DNA of 64,000 bases from Chitinophaga sp. (GTDB lineage: Bacteria > Bacteroidota > Bacteroidia > Chitinophagales > Chitinophagaceae). The notes beneath the pieces were generated by a model that searched no databases, had not been told where the DNA came from, and saw only the letters and a program-made list of their open reading frames with translations. Of this stretch, positions 43,356 through 52,384 are shown piece by piece. The position numbers and the translations under genes are program-made. Where the stretch lies: assembly GCF_017745275.1 (NCBI RefSeq), contig NZ_JAGHZS010000002.1:421859-485858 (forward strand), given 5' to 3'. Position 1 is the first letter of the stretch. The number at the start of each line of letters is the position of its first letter.

Positions 43356-46300
43356 TTTTTTACATAGGCCGCATACCAGCCGAGGCTCTCTGGTGGTGCT
43401 CCCTGGTCAGGATTGCCAAAGAGGAAGAAGCCAATATTACCTCCTGGTGGAAACGAAAGACTGAGCAGCTTTACTGCAATGTTGTTGATCTTCATCAGGT
43501 AAGCTGCTTTACCGGGACCGCTGCCATCCGCCAGGGATAAGGATACGGAGCCGATGTCCAGCTTCAGTACACCCTGTAGGCTGAAGAAAGGCGCCTGCGG
43601 ATTTACACCGGGGAGCTTCAACGCGGCGGCAGTACCACTTCCGCCTACATTCCACGCAGCGAGGAAAGTAGTGTTGAAACCCGCTGCTGAGGCCAATGCG
43701 CCCAGAGTGCCCATATTAAGTGTGAACACGAGTCCATACCAGTCGCCCGAAATACCTTCCTGTGGCTGGTTAATCCATTGTGTTACGTTCAGGAACCCCT
43801 GAGATGCAGGCGTATTGTCTTTGGTGCCGGTGGTCATACCTGTGAGCTGCAGCGGGAAATGCCGGTACAAGCTATCATTGCGGGCGGTGCTCTGACCGAT
43901 GTCTACGGAAAGATGACTGATGTCGAAGCGGAAAGTACGTGTGGACGGTGTTTCCAGCGGGAAGTTCATATCGAGGTTCAACCCTGCACAGGCAACGCCG
44001 GCACTTCCCGGGAGGGCATTCACTTCACTTCCGAAGGAGAGTATGTCAAAATCACTGAGCTTGTTGAAGTTGATGAATCCCCAGCAGGAGAAGACCGACT
44101 GCACAATGCCCTGGCCGCCGTTTTGTGGCACAGTGGTACTGAATGAGGCTTTTTGTACTTCTACATCCTGCATAATCGCGCTGTCAAGAAAGATGAGGTT
44201 ATCATCTGTACTCACAAACGTATATGCGGGAACGCCGTTGTGATTTTCACAGGCGCCGCGAAGTATCAGGAGGTTGTCACGGTTATCTGCTTTTGTTTTC
44301 TCACCGAAAAGCCGGTTGATGGTCAATGCGATATTGCTGTTGAAATTCACCACCTTCGCATTGTTGAACAGCACTTTGAGATTGAGTACCTTGAAATCAT
44401 AATCCACGCTTGTATTGATCACCGCCTCTTTCTTATATCTTTCTACTGATTGTCCCAGCGAAGCAAACACCTGGTCTTCATAATCTATCAAACCAAAGAG
44501 GGCGCTCACAGGCAACATGGATAATGCGCCATTATCATTGTGCACTACGCTCATGTCAATACCAAAATGGTGCGCATTGAACCGCTGCAGGTCGATGCCT
44601 GCCAGCAGGCCCTGAAGTGCTGCAGGGAAATGTTGCACATCCACTTTGATGGCAAGCGCCAGCACGCCTTGCCATTGCGGGTCTGTAGCCGCTGTATAGA
44701 ATTTATAGTAATCGTTGTCTTTATTTACCAGGTAGTTGTCAATGCCTGTTTGCACATACTGCTGTATCCAGGTGGATAATAATTCGAGTCCATTGTTATC
44801 CGTCATGTTAAACTGATCCGCCATCGTCCATCCCTGTGGATTGCTGATATGATCCGTTAATGCGCCGTTGCGGAATTTAAAGATCAGCACATTGTTGAAC
44901 TGGCCATATACATTCTGCTGCGGCACATCCAGTATAAAAGGCCAGCCATCCATATACATTTCATTGCTGAAGGAGCCGAGTACAGGAGTGCCGCCAACGG
45001 TGGGATTGAAAGAAATAACGTTGAACAGTTGATTGGTCTGGAAGGCACTTTGTAAGGTATGTCCAAGGTCGCTGAAGAAAAGTTTGTATTGGGGCGACAT
45101 ATTGCCGTCACTCTGCAGATACTGGTTGCTGGCCAGTTGTAGTAGTTTCCAGATACCGCTGGTTTTGTCGGTTTCTACATAAAAGCCTTGCGGGCTTGTG
45201 CCCGGTACAATATCAGCGGTGGCATTTTGCATGGATCTGCGTGCCAGCATCAATTGTTGTTGCTGGCTCACGCCGATTATATTTTTGCGTTGCGGACTGA
45301 TGATCTGTAACTCATATTGTTGAAGGTCAGTAAGCACATTGCTGGAGGTAACGACGCCATAGGAAGTCATCGGGAATACGATGGTTTGGGAGAGTGTTCC
45401 CGCGTTGGGTACGAGACTGCCCAGTACTTCTTTATCTGTAAACACATCCTGCTCTGCTGCAAACAGGGAGGCGCCTACTGGTTGAGCATGATAGATAACG
45501 GCGGCATTATTGCTGCTGCCCTGCTGTACGGCAGCCCAGGCCGTCTGGTAGCTGTTGTTGAGGAGGGAAAGCACTTTACCATCTTCATCCAGGTTGGGGG
45601 CTCCTGCTAAAGGAAACCGGTCTGCATAGGCCGATTGTTTTGGGGTGAAACATAGCAGATCACCGGTGCTGCCATTTACATCCGGTGTGAAGCTTACACT
45701 CTCTGTGCCGGCGAGGCCATTCATGAAGCGCATCTGTTTGTTGCTGTCGAGATACGGCGCATATTTGCTGTCCAGTACCAGCGTGAAGTTGCCGGACGGG
45801 ATGAGATACCAGGGCAGTGTATCCGCAACATCCCGGTGGCTGAACACTAGCAGGGCGCTACCGGGGCCGGGATAGTTATCAGAACCATTAATGGAAGACA
45901 GGTTGACCACAGGCTTCATCTGCAATGGATAACCATAATCAGCCGTATAATAAGTATTGAATAAAGTAGGACTGGTGGTATTAACCTGGGAATCAGAGTA
46001 GAGGGTTTGTCCCAGCAGGGCAAAGTAAGTTCCTGTTTTATGTATGTTCATCATATCCACAGGATTGATACTTGCCTGGCAGAGCAGATAATAATTGAGA
46101 AGGCCTTCAGGTACAAGCTGATAGCGGATGGTACAAAGTGAACCATCTGTTGTGCTGTTATAGAAATATTTTAAGCTGAGGTCATAGGCTACAGCGGTAA
46201 AGTCACGGGCCAGGTTGAAGCCGATCACCAGGCGCATGCACCCCCGGCCAATACCGGTAAATGGGAGCACCAGGGGAAGGAGTTGTGTAAGGGTACTGGA

Positions 46301-46801
46301 TGCCACCGTGTCGGCCTGGAAGCTGACCTGTGAAGGATCAGTGAAGGTGAGCAGCAGGCGATCATTGTCTTTATCAATAGAAAAATAAGTGTTGGTAGAA
46401 CCGATATACAACGAGGCATAATTATTACCGAAGCTGAAGTTCATTTGCTGCATGACAGCAAAACCATTATTGTATTGTGTCAGGAGTAGCGCTGTTACAT
46501 TAGCGGATGAAAGGGCGTCATTAGGAGAACGGAGCCATAGGAGGGCGTTATCAGGTGTTTGACCGGGAAGGAACTTAATGTAGTTCCATATATTCTGTAC
46601 CAGTGTATCTGCAGGAATAGCAGGAGCCACAGTTGCAAAAAGATAATAGCCATTGATAACAGCAGTATCGCTGAGGCTGAGGGTATCTTTGCCGGAGGAT
46701 GTACCGGATGCCAGTACAAAGGCACACCAACCATTATCGTCAGGAGTGGTGTATAGTGATGAATTGCCTGACTGGGTGTTGCTGAATGCAAGGGTGCTCA
46801 T
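43352..46801 (-). CDS. Large uncharacterised protein, about 1150 residues
   Basis: 1149 residues from the ATG at 46801 (MSTLAFSNTQSG), 5 bp after the preceding gene; an in-frame ATG at 46834 would overlap that gene by 28 bases. No signal peptide, no membrane segment, no T9SS tail. The composition is beta-rich, with many aromatic and Asn residues. A central motif LAGIDLQRFNAHHFGIDMSV resembles, in my memory, sequences in other large hypothetical proteins of soil bacteria. The last 100 residues (KLDIGSVSLSLADG to GNIGFFLFGNPD and SLGWYAAYVKK) look like a compact C-terminal domain. No function is recognised. Co-transcription with the secreted proteins and the 2863-residue protein is very likely. 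Confidence 0.78.
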   Translation of the reverse strand: MSTLAFSNTQSGNSSLYTTPDDNGWCAFVLASGTSSGKDTLSLSDTAVINGYYLFATVAPAIPADTLVQNIWNYIKFLPGQTPDNALLWLRSPNDALSSANVTALLLTQYNNGFAVMQQMNFSFGNNYASLYIGSTNTYFSIDKDNDRLLLTFTDPSQVSFQADTVASSTLTQLLPLVLPFTGIGRGCMRLVIGFNLARDFTAVAYDLSLKYFYNSTTDGSLCTIRYQLVPEGLLNYYLLCQASINPVDMMNIHKTGTYFALLGQTLYSDSQVNTTSPTLFNTYYTADYGYPLQMKPVVNLSSINGSDNYPGPGSALLVFSHRDVADTLPWYLIPSGNFTLVLDSKYAPYLDSNKQMRFMNGLAGTESVSFTPDVNGSTGDLLCFTPKQSAYADRFPLAGAPNLDEDGKVLSLLNNSYQTAWAAVQQGSSNNAAVIYHAQPVGASLFAAEQDVFTDKEVLGSLVPNAGTLSQTIVFPMTSYGVVTSSNVLTDLQQYELQIISPQRKNIIGVSQQQQLMLARRSMQNATADIVPGTSPQGFYVETDKTSGIWKLLQLASNQYLQSDGNMSPQYKLFFSDLGHTLQSAFQTNQLFNVISFNPTVGGTPVLGSFSNEMYMDGWPFILDVPQQNVYGQFNNVLIFKFRNGALTDHISNPQGWTMADQFNMTDNNGLELLSTWIQQYVQTGIDNYLVNKDNDYYKFYTAATDPQWQGVLALAIKVDVQHFPAALQGLLAGIDLQRFNAHHFGIDMSVVHNDNGALSMLPVSALFGLIDYEDQVFASLGQSVERYKKEAVINTSVDYDFKVLNLKVLFNNAKVVNFNSNIALTINRLFGEKTKADNRDNLLILRGACENHNGVPAYTFVSTDDNLIFLDSAIMQDVEVQKASFSTTVPQNGGQGIVQSVFSCWGFINFNKLSDFDILSFGSEVNALPGSAGVACAGLNLDMNFPLETPSTRTFRFDISHLSVDIGQSTARNDSLYRHFPLQLTGMTTGTKDNTPASQGFLNVTQWINQPQEGISGDWYGLVFTLNMGTLGALASAAGFNTTFLAAWNVGGSGTAAALKLPGVNPQAPFFSLQGVLKLDIGSVSLSLADGSGPGKAAYLMKINNIAVKLLSLSFPPGGNIGFFLFGNPDQGAPPESLGWYAAYVKK

Positions 46802-46806
46802 AGTAC

Positions 46807-47268
46807 TCAGCGGTTTATAGTTTTTGTAGGGCATGGTGGTGAGATGTCATTGACATACCACGCTGCCAGCAGACCTTTGAAAACAAAATTTTGGTTATTG
46901 CTGGATACGCTGTAAATGAAACTGCCGTTCAGCATGCCCGGCATATCGGGTAACGAAGGCAACATTGTCAGTAAACCGTTGGCACATCCTGTTCCCAGCT
47001 CCAGATCAAAAGTATATGTGTTGTTAGTGGGTGTCAGCTTGCACAGGCCCGCCAATTGCGTATTCAATAGCAACACACAGGTGACGGTATTACCGCAGCT
47101 ATCGATCTTATATATTATCTGCAGATCACCCAGGATACGTTGTGAGCATTTTCCGGGAGTAGAAAGTACATCCGGCAGGCAATCAGCCTTGGGGTGTTGA
47201 GCGTATAGCAATGAGGAAACAAGCAACAACAGGACAGTACCTGTTGTTGCTATTAGTTTTACAGACAT
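46807..47268 (-). CDS. Small secreted protein of the giant-protein cluster
   Basis: 153 residues with a signal peptide (MSVKLIATTGTVLLLLVSSL, cleavage near LYAQ). The mature part has six or seven Cys (DCLPDVLSTPGKCSQ, DSCGNTVTCVLL, GLCKLT, GTGCANG, PPCPT), so disulfides are likely. No domain is recognised. It lies 13 bp after the 126-residue gene and 5 bp before the large protein, consistent with one operon. Confidence 0.7.
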   Translation of the reverse strand: MSVKLIATTGTVLLLLVSSLLYAQHPKADCLPDVLSTPGKCSQRILGDLQIIYKIDSCGNTVTCVLLLNTQLAGLCKLTPTNNTYTFDLELGTGCANGLLTMLPSLPDMPGMLNGSFIYSVSSNNQNFVFKGLLAAWYVNDISPPCPTKTINR

Positions 47269-47281
47269 CTATCTGATGATA

Positions 47282-47662
47282 TTAAATCTGATCCTCTTTA
47301 ATTTTTGGTTTAACCTTAACTCCTGCATCGCCGCTAGCGGTCCAGGCAGCAATGGATGCTGAGTAAGGAGTATCGTTGTTTCCTTGTTGATCTGTAGCGT
47401 CTCCTTCTGCAAAAACGCTACCATCAGTGAATCCAATAGCTGCGGTGAAAGTGGCCTTTTTGAGATTTACGGTCTGCTGCCCTCTTTGAAAAGTTACAGG
47501 ACCTGCTGTAGGCTGAATAGGCGAAAGTGTTACGCTGCCGAGATCACCGGCGGCAGATGTGAATTTTACTACTGCTACCTGCATGCCTCCGTTGATGCTG
47601 ACAGTAGTAGTGGCGGTAACGGAGTTAACCAGAGGTGTAACCTGTTTATAAGGGAAACCCAT
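47282..47662 (-). CDS. Small beta-rich protein, first gene of the cluster
   Basis: 126 residues without signal peptide or Cys. Thr/Val/Gly-rich strands (SVTATTTVSINGGMQVAVVK, GSVTLSPIQPTAGPV, KKATFTAAIGFTDGS) end in a charged tail (KVKPKIKEDQI), suggesting a small beta sandwich. No family is recognised. It is 134 bp from the response-regulator gene upstream; the gap holds the palindrome CGTAATATTACG. Confidence 0.62.
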   Translation of the reverse strand: MGFPYKQVTPLVNSVTATTTVSINGGMQVAVVKFTSAAGDLGSVTLSPIQPTAGPVTFQRGQQTVNLKKATFTAAIGFTDGSVFAEGDATDQQGNNDTPYSASIAAWTASGDAGVKVKPKIKEDQI

Positions 47663-47760
47663 AGTGATAAGATTTTGAGGGTAAAGAAATTGTTTGATTA
47701 CAGCGGTAAAGGTAGGGTGGTTGTTATTCTATATAACCCGTATTTATCCCGTGCGCTATA

Positions 47761-47772
47761 CGTAATATTACG
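47761..47772. promoter_or_regulatory. Palindrome CGTAATATTACG upstream of the cluster
   Basis: A perfect 12-bp palindrome about 100 bp before the first gene of the giant-protein cluster and 24 bp beyond the stop of the LuxR-type regulator. LuxR-type regulators bind palindromes of this size; the link is inferred. Confidence 0.45.
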
Positions 47773-47795
47773 GTTGTTCGGTTCGTTTTTTTTCT

Positions 47796-48443
47796 TTATA
47801 CTTTTACCAAATTATGCCGGATAGCATATATAACAATGCCTGCAGTGCCGTTCACATTCATCTTTTCCATGATCCGCAACCGGTATCCTTCTACGGTTCT
47901 GTTACTAAGGTCCAGCCTGGCGGCTATTTCTTTGGTAGCCATATCCTGGCATATCAGCTGAATGATCTGCTTTTCACGCACGCTGAATATCTCCTGTGAG
48001 GATGCACCTGAGGCAGAAAAAAGACGCATTGCCTGTGATAGAATGGCACGGCAGTAATAAGACTTCCTGTTGTATACATCATAAATGGCTTCCAGTATCT
48101 CCAGCCTGTCGCATTGCCTGAGCAGGAAGCCCTGCACACCGGCCTGCAGCATGCTACTCAACCTGGGCACATCATCCTGAAGTGATAATGCAATGATGCT
48201 TAGGTTCGGCAGCGCTTTAGGCACATATTCCAGCACAGTGGTGTTGTCGCCAATATTAAACGTGGGATCGGCGAGGAGAATGTCCGGTTGTAGTATTGTA
48301 AGTGCGGAAGTAAGCTCGTTGCCATCAGTCGTGGTTCCCAGGAGGTCTATATCCGGTGCAGTCTGCAGGATATGCGACAGCCCTTCAAGATATACTTCCT
48401 GGCGATCAGCCACGAACAGGCGGATAGGATAGTAATGTTTCAT
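47796..48443 (-). CDS. LuxR/NarL-type response regulator with atypical receiver
   Basis: 215 residues. The receiver half lacks part of the usual acidic pair (LFVADRQEVYLEGL has one Asp), keeps an Asp at the phosphorylation position (DILLADPTFN), and has Arg where the conserved Lys should be (GFLLRQCD). The C-terminal LuxR HTH is intact: SVREKQIIQLICQDMATKEI, AARLDLSNRTVEGYRLRIMEK. No kinase gene is adjacent, so it may act as an orphan or sense something other than phosphorylation. It is on the same strand as, and directly ahead of, the giant-protein cluster, which it probably controls (inference). Confidence 0.87.
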   Translation of the reverse strand: MKHYYPIRLFVADRQEVYLEGLSHILQTAPDIDLLGTTTDGNELTSALTILQPDILLADPTFNIGDNTTVLEYVPKALPNLSIIALSLQDDVPRLSSMLQAGVQGFLLRQCDRLEILEAIYDVYNRKSYYCRAILSQAMRLFSASGASSQEIFSVREKQIIQLICQDMATKEIAARLDLSNRTVEGYRLRIMEKMNVNGTAGIVIYAIRHNLVKV

Positions 48444-48615
48444 ACGCGATGCGATTCCCAGTTAATCTGTTTACTGGGTTAGTTATTTTGAGTAAGTGGC
48501 TCCTGGTTTATAATCCTGCATACTTTTCAAGGATGTGGCCTCATCATATTATCCGGTTTGTTGGGCATGCCGTTTATTTCGTGGAGACACTGCAGTAAAG
48601 GTAAGAGAATTTTAG

Positions 48616-49509
48616 TTATGGCGTACCGGGAAAAACAGCAGTGAAAATGAACCGTAAAGCGTCATAATAGGCTTTAATGGGTTCGGTCATGTGTGACTCT
48701 TCAGGATAATAAACATACTTATGTTCTAAACCTGTAATTTTTCTTTGAGTGATGATGGAATCGAATTTTAAAATATCGGTATGGAAGGTCGACGCGCTGT
48801 CTGATATTCCTTCGTTACCATCACTATAAAAGATCTTTTTGTTGATGACCTGGTTAGTTTTTAGTTTTTGATCCGCCAGGCGAAGTAAGTAGCCTTTATC
48901 CCACCAAAAGGAGGGACTTATCGCTATATAGGCTCCAAACATATCTGGTTGCGTTAACAGGCAATTGATCGTGGTGATACCGCCGAATGAATGCCCTGCA
49001 AAAATTTTAAAAGCTTGTGTTTTGTAGTGGGCGTCAACATAAGGGATCAGTTCATTCCCAACGAACTGCAGAAAATTATTGCCACCACCACTTGATTTAA
49101 ACCGGAAGCCTGAACTGGTATCAGCCTTGCCCCAATAATTAATAATACTTTTGGTTGGAGTAAGATCCCTTGTCCGGTTTGTATTAGGGATGCCGACTAT
49201 AATTATTTCGGGCATCACATTTACATCTTTGCGGCTAAGGTACCGGCAATATTCTGCCATCAGGCTAAAATGGTTATCTCCGTCAAGCACGTATAAAACG
49301 GGGTAGCGCTTATCCGGCTGTAAGGTGTCTGCAGGAGGAACATAAATATAAATTTTCCGGTCTTCGCCCAATACTTTAGACGGAAGTTTGATAATATCTG
49401 CCGATATAGGTTTAAATACCGGGTCAGTTTGGGCAATTAAGTATTTGGGAGTTAATAATATAAAGAAAATGCAGATGACGCTATTTCTTAAGAAGCTGCT
49501 GTAAGTCAT
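48616..49509 (-). CDS. Secreted alpha/beta hydrolase (esterase D / IroE type)
   Basis: 297 residues with signal peptide (cleavage near LIAQ, residue 27). Esterase-family (PF00756) marks: YPVLYVLDGDNHFSLMAEYC, EIIIVGIPNTNRTRDLTPT, the nucleophile elbow GHSFGG, and the late His in PEESHMTEP. The catalytic triad Ser-Asp-His seems complete. Relatives hydrolyse enterobactin-like siderophores, acetyl-xylan or thioesters; the substrate is open. It is divergent from the efflux operon across a 475-bp gap that holds two direct-repeat promoter elements. Confidence 0.88.
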   Translation of the reverse strand: MTYSSFLRNSVICIFFILLTPKYLIAQTDPVFKPISADIIKLPSKVLGEDRKIYIYVPPADTLQPDKRYPVLYVLDGDNHFSLMAEYCRYLSRKDVNVMPEIIIVGIPNTNRTRDLTPTKSIINYWGKADTSSGFRFKSSGGGNNFLQFVGNELIPYVDAHYKTQAFKIFAGHSFGGITTINCLLTQPDMFGAYIAISPSFWWDKGYLLRLADQKLKTNQVINKKIFYSDGNEGISDSASTFHTDILKFDSIITQRKITGLEHKYVYYPEESHMTEPIKAYYDALRFIFTAVFPGTP

Positions 49510-49655
49510 GTGGATAAAGGGTTAAAGGAATTTGATAGTTTATGCAGTATTGTAAGTGGTAAAGCTGCCGGGTAATCACAACAGGCTATGTGTACACAAA
49601 AGTTAGCTACCCCCAACACTAATATAATAAAAGATGGGGATATCTCTATCACCAG

Positions 49656-49722
49656 TTTCGTATAAACAGGAACAGGTTTCGTATAAAATGAATATTCTCC
49701 TTTCTTCAACCCCTTACTTTCG
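49656..49722 (+). promoter_or_regulatory. Direct-repeat promoter, copy 1
   Basis: TTTCGTATAAA at 49656-49666 and, identical, at 49677-49687 (21-bp period). A -7-like TACTTTCG starts at 49715, 28 bp after the second repeat, and a terminator at 49797-49824 follows. The pattern suggests a short transcript of about 95 nt or a leader. LytTR-type regulators bind such 21-bp direct repeats (inference). Confidence 0.6.
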
Positions 49723-49796
49723 CAGATATGGTTCCCTGGTTATACAAATTAACGGTTTAACGGTGTAACAATAACAGTTTGTAGGTTTAGGTAAAC

Positions 49797-49824
49797 AAGC
49801 CCTGATATTCATTGGGGCTTTTTT
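49797..49824 (+). terminator. Terminator in the gap upstream of the efflux operon
   Basis: Stem AAGCCC (49797-49802) with GGGCTT (49815-49820), then T residues to 49824. It ends the possible short transcript started at about 49728. The rest of the gap 49510-49984 holds no gene. Confidence 0.6.
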
Positions 49825-49862
49825 ATGCGCCGTATCCGCGATCTGAAAACTTCCATATGCAA

Positions 49863-49929
49863 ATTCGTATAAAAACCAACCGGGTTTGTATAAATGTACC
49901 GATAGCCATCGTGTCATACGCTAGTTTCG
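49863..49929 (+). promoter_or_regulatory. Direct-repeat promoter of the efflux operon, copy 2
   Basis: Repeats at 49863-49873 (ATTCGTATAAA) and 49884-49894 (GTTTGTATAAA), 21-bp period, followed 28 bp later by TAGTTTCG at 49922-49929. Transcription would begin near 49936, 49 bp before the TolC-like gene. Confidence 0.6.
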
Positions 49930-49984
49930 TTCACTGATTCTGAAAAGAGTTTATCTCTCCAGGACTTGAAAGAAACAGGATGGT

Positions 49985-51310
49985 ATGTACAAGAAGATTT
50001 TAACATGGCTATTATTCAGCATAGCACTGGACGCTGCTGCACAGGAACGTTGGACGCTGAAACAGTGTATAGACTATGGTTTGAAGAACAACCGGAACAA
50101 CGTAATCTATGCCAATCAAAAGCGGATAGCTGATGCAAAGGCGAAGGAGGCGATTGCGGATTATTTACCACGTGTTAGTATGACCTCAACGCTGGATAAT
50201 AACCTGAAGCTGCAGCAAAGCGTGATTCCGGCCGGTGTTATTGGTCCCCATGAGTTAAAGGTATCGCTGACCCAAAAATATGCTTCCAATACAATGACGC
50301 AGCTGGACCAGGTGTTATATGACCAATCGATGTTAACGGGCCTGAAAGCGAACAAGTACAATCGGCAGCAATCTGAACTGAATGAACAACAAAGCCAGGA
50401 AGCTATTATCTATAACGTTAGTACTGCCTACATCAATATTTTTGTTTACCATCAGCAGTTGGCGCAATTGCAGGCCAATAAAGAAACGTATCAGAAACAG
50501 ATGGATATTTTCCGGGCGCAGGTGAATAAAGGAGTTGTACTCCAAAAAGATCTGGACAAGGTTAGCGTGGATTATAACAATACTACTTCCAAAATCAGGG
50601 TGGCACTGAGTAACATTACTTTGGCAGAAAATGAATTGAAATATGAAATGGGTTTCCCCATAAATGATTCGCTTGCGGTAGATCTTTCTGCGCCGCCGGG
50701 CGCCGCAGCCTCTTCAGATTCCGTAGTTAGTTTCTCTCCTGATTTACGGGTGGAATACCAGCTATCTAAAGTCAATATAAAATTGCTGGAAGTTGAAAAG
50801 TCAGCCATTAAAGCGGAAGCGCTTCCCAGGCTGAGTGCATATGCCCGGTATGGTGTGGTAGGTTTTGGAAAAAGTTTGAAGGGGGCCTATGGTGAGCTGC
50901 TTCCTTATTCGGCCGTAGGACTTAAACTAAATATTCCCATTCTTGATTTTTTTAAGCGAAACGCCCGCTATAAGCAGGCGGTGCTCAATCATTCCAATGC
51001 GGAAGAGCAATTGAAAATTGTAGAAGGAAAATATTACGTGGAGTATCAGAACGCCTATACGAAGTATTTGCAGGCGCAGATAAATATTGAAAACGACAAG
51101 CGGAATGTTGCGCTTGCGCAGTCGGTTTTCCAGGTGACAGATGTACAGTTCCGGAAGGGAGTGACGGATCTGAACGATTGGTTGAATACGCAAAACCAGC
51201 TCAGGGAAGCGCAGAATGGTTATCTCACTTCTATTTATAATTACTATCTCACACGTATAGACCTGGAGAAATCCGCTGGTACCCTGAAAAGGTTTTATCA
51301 ATCACTTTAG
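49985..51310 (+). CDS. TolC-like outer membrane efflux protein
   Basis: 441 residues with signal peptide (MYKKILTWLLFSIALDAAAQ). Two OEP repeats: residues about 25-210 (WTLKQCIDYGLKNNRNNVIY, then long helices with QSELNEQQSQEAIIYNVSTA) and 230-430 (FSPDLRVEYQLSKVNIKLLE, then GVTDLNDWLNTQNQLREAQN). It forms the trimeric outer-membrane duct for the adaptor and RND pump that follow, 5 bp to the next gene. The operon is preceded by the direct-repeat promoter at 49863. Confidence 0.93.
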   Translation: MYKKILTWLLFSIALDAAAQERWTLKQCIDYGLKNNRNNVIYANQKRIADAKAKEAIADYLPRVSMTSTLDNNLKLQQSVIPAGVIGPHELKVSLTQKYASNTMTQLDQVLYDQSMLTGLKANKYNRQQSELNEQQSQEAIIYNVSTAYINIFVYHQQLAQLQANKETYQKQMDIFRAQVNKGVVLQKDLDKVSVDYNNTTSKIRVALSNITLAENELKYEMGFPINDSLAVDLSAPPGAAASSDSVVSFSPDLRVEYQLSKVNIKLLEVEKSAIKAEALPRLSAYARYGVVGFGKSLKGAYGELLPYSAVGLKLNIPILDFFKRNARYKQAVLNHSNAEEQLKIVEGKYYVEYQNAYTKYLQAQINIENDKRNVALAQSVFQVTDVQFRKGVTDLNDWLNTQNQLREAQNGYLTSIYNYYLTRIDLEKSAGTLKRFYQSL

Positions 51311-51315
51311 CCATC

Positions 51316-52374
51316 ATGAAGAAGAAAGTCATTTTTATTGTTGTCTCTGCCGGGATTATCTGTCTCATTGCATTCAGATTATTTTCCAACAAGAAAAAAA
51401 TCAATGAAAGCAGCAGGGCCGCCAGGGAGGAAGGTTTTAGTATCCCGGTTTCAACGGCTGTAGTTACAGCGGAACAACTCAGCGTTAGTCTTATTAAGAC
51501 GGGACTGATCATACCATTCAGGGAGGCGAAAGCACTATCTATGTCCAGCGGTAATGTGACCAGCCTGCGTTTTAAGCTGGGGGATCATGTGTCCCGCGGG
51601 CAGCTGCTGGCTTTAATTGATACGCATATCCTGGAATTAGATCTCCGGAAAAAGGAGTCGCTGGCAATTAAGTTGAAACGTGACTTGCAAACATATACAG
51701 ATCTGCTGGAAGCAAAAGCTGCCACACAGGAGAAAGTAAATGAACTTCGTCAGAATTACAGCGATGCAGAAAACCAGGTGCAACAGGTGCGCAAACAAAT
51801 TGCAGATGCTGGTGTCCGGGCTCCTACGAGCGGAATTATCAGCGCTAGGTTGGTGGAAGAAGGTATGTATGTGGGCGTTGGGGGAGAGATTGCTTCCATT
51901 GTAGATCTTTCCAGTATTAAAATCCAGGTGGACCTGACAGAAAGTGAAGTATACCAGGTTGCTTTAGGATATAAAGTCAAACTAACCACAGCTGTATATC
52001 CCGGGCAGTCTTTCAGAGGAGTGGTGTCATACATCAGCCCACAGGCTAACCAGGCCTATAACTATATGGTAGAAATTACGGCTGATAATAATGAGCATCA
52101 CGTGTTGAGATCAGGCACTTTTGTTACCGCTGATTTTTCCCGTGAAACGACCCGCATGGTAATGTTGACACCCAGGGAAGCGCTGAATGAAACAACCCCG
52201 GATGCTTCCGTATACCTGGCAAAAAATGGCCGCGCAATTTTGCAGCGTATCCGCACCGGTGGGGAAAGTAATGGAAAAGTATATGTACTGGAGGGATTAA
52301 CTGCCGGCGACAGCGTTATCACATCCGGACAAATTAACCTTCGGGATGGCGCACGAATCAATATTTCAAAATAA
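51316..52374 (+). CDS. RND periplasmic adaptor (membrane fusion protein)
   Basis: 352 residues. A membrane-anchoring helix at 3-22 (VIFIVVSAGIICLIAFRLFS), then the adaptor order: barrel-sandwich hybrid (SGNVTSLRFKLGDHVSRGQL), a coiled-coil hairpin about 110-165 (DLQTYTDLLEAKAATQEKVN...), lipoyl return (GVRAPTSGIISARLVEEGMY), beta barrel and membrane-proximal domain. It bridges the TolC duct and the pump. Its stop lies about 10 bp before the RND start. Confidence 0.93.
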   Translation: MKKKVIFIVVSAGIICLIAFRLFSNKKKINESSRAAREEGFSIPVSTAVVTAEQLSVSLIKTGLIIPFREAKALSMSSGNVTSLRFKLGDHVSRGQLLALIDTHILELDLRKKESLAIKLKRDLQTYTDLLEAKAATQEKVNELRQNYSDAENQVQQVRKQIADAGVRAPTSGIISARLVEEGMYVGVGGEIASIVDLSSIKIQVDLTESEVYQVALGYKVKLTTAVYPGQSFRGVVSYISPQANQAYNYMVEITADNNEHHVLRSGTFVTADFSRETTRMVMLTPREALNETTPDASVYLAKNGRAILQRIRTGGESNGKVYVLEGLTAGDSVITSGQINLRDGARINISK

Positions 52375-52384
52375 TTTTCCCGAC

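Noticed and set aside
48462..48483. CCCAGT/ACTGGG inverted repeat just upstream of the LuxR-type regulator
   Set aside because: Only six paired bases with an interrupted stem; too weak to call an operator or attenuator.
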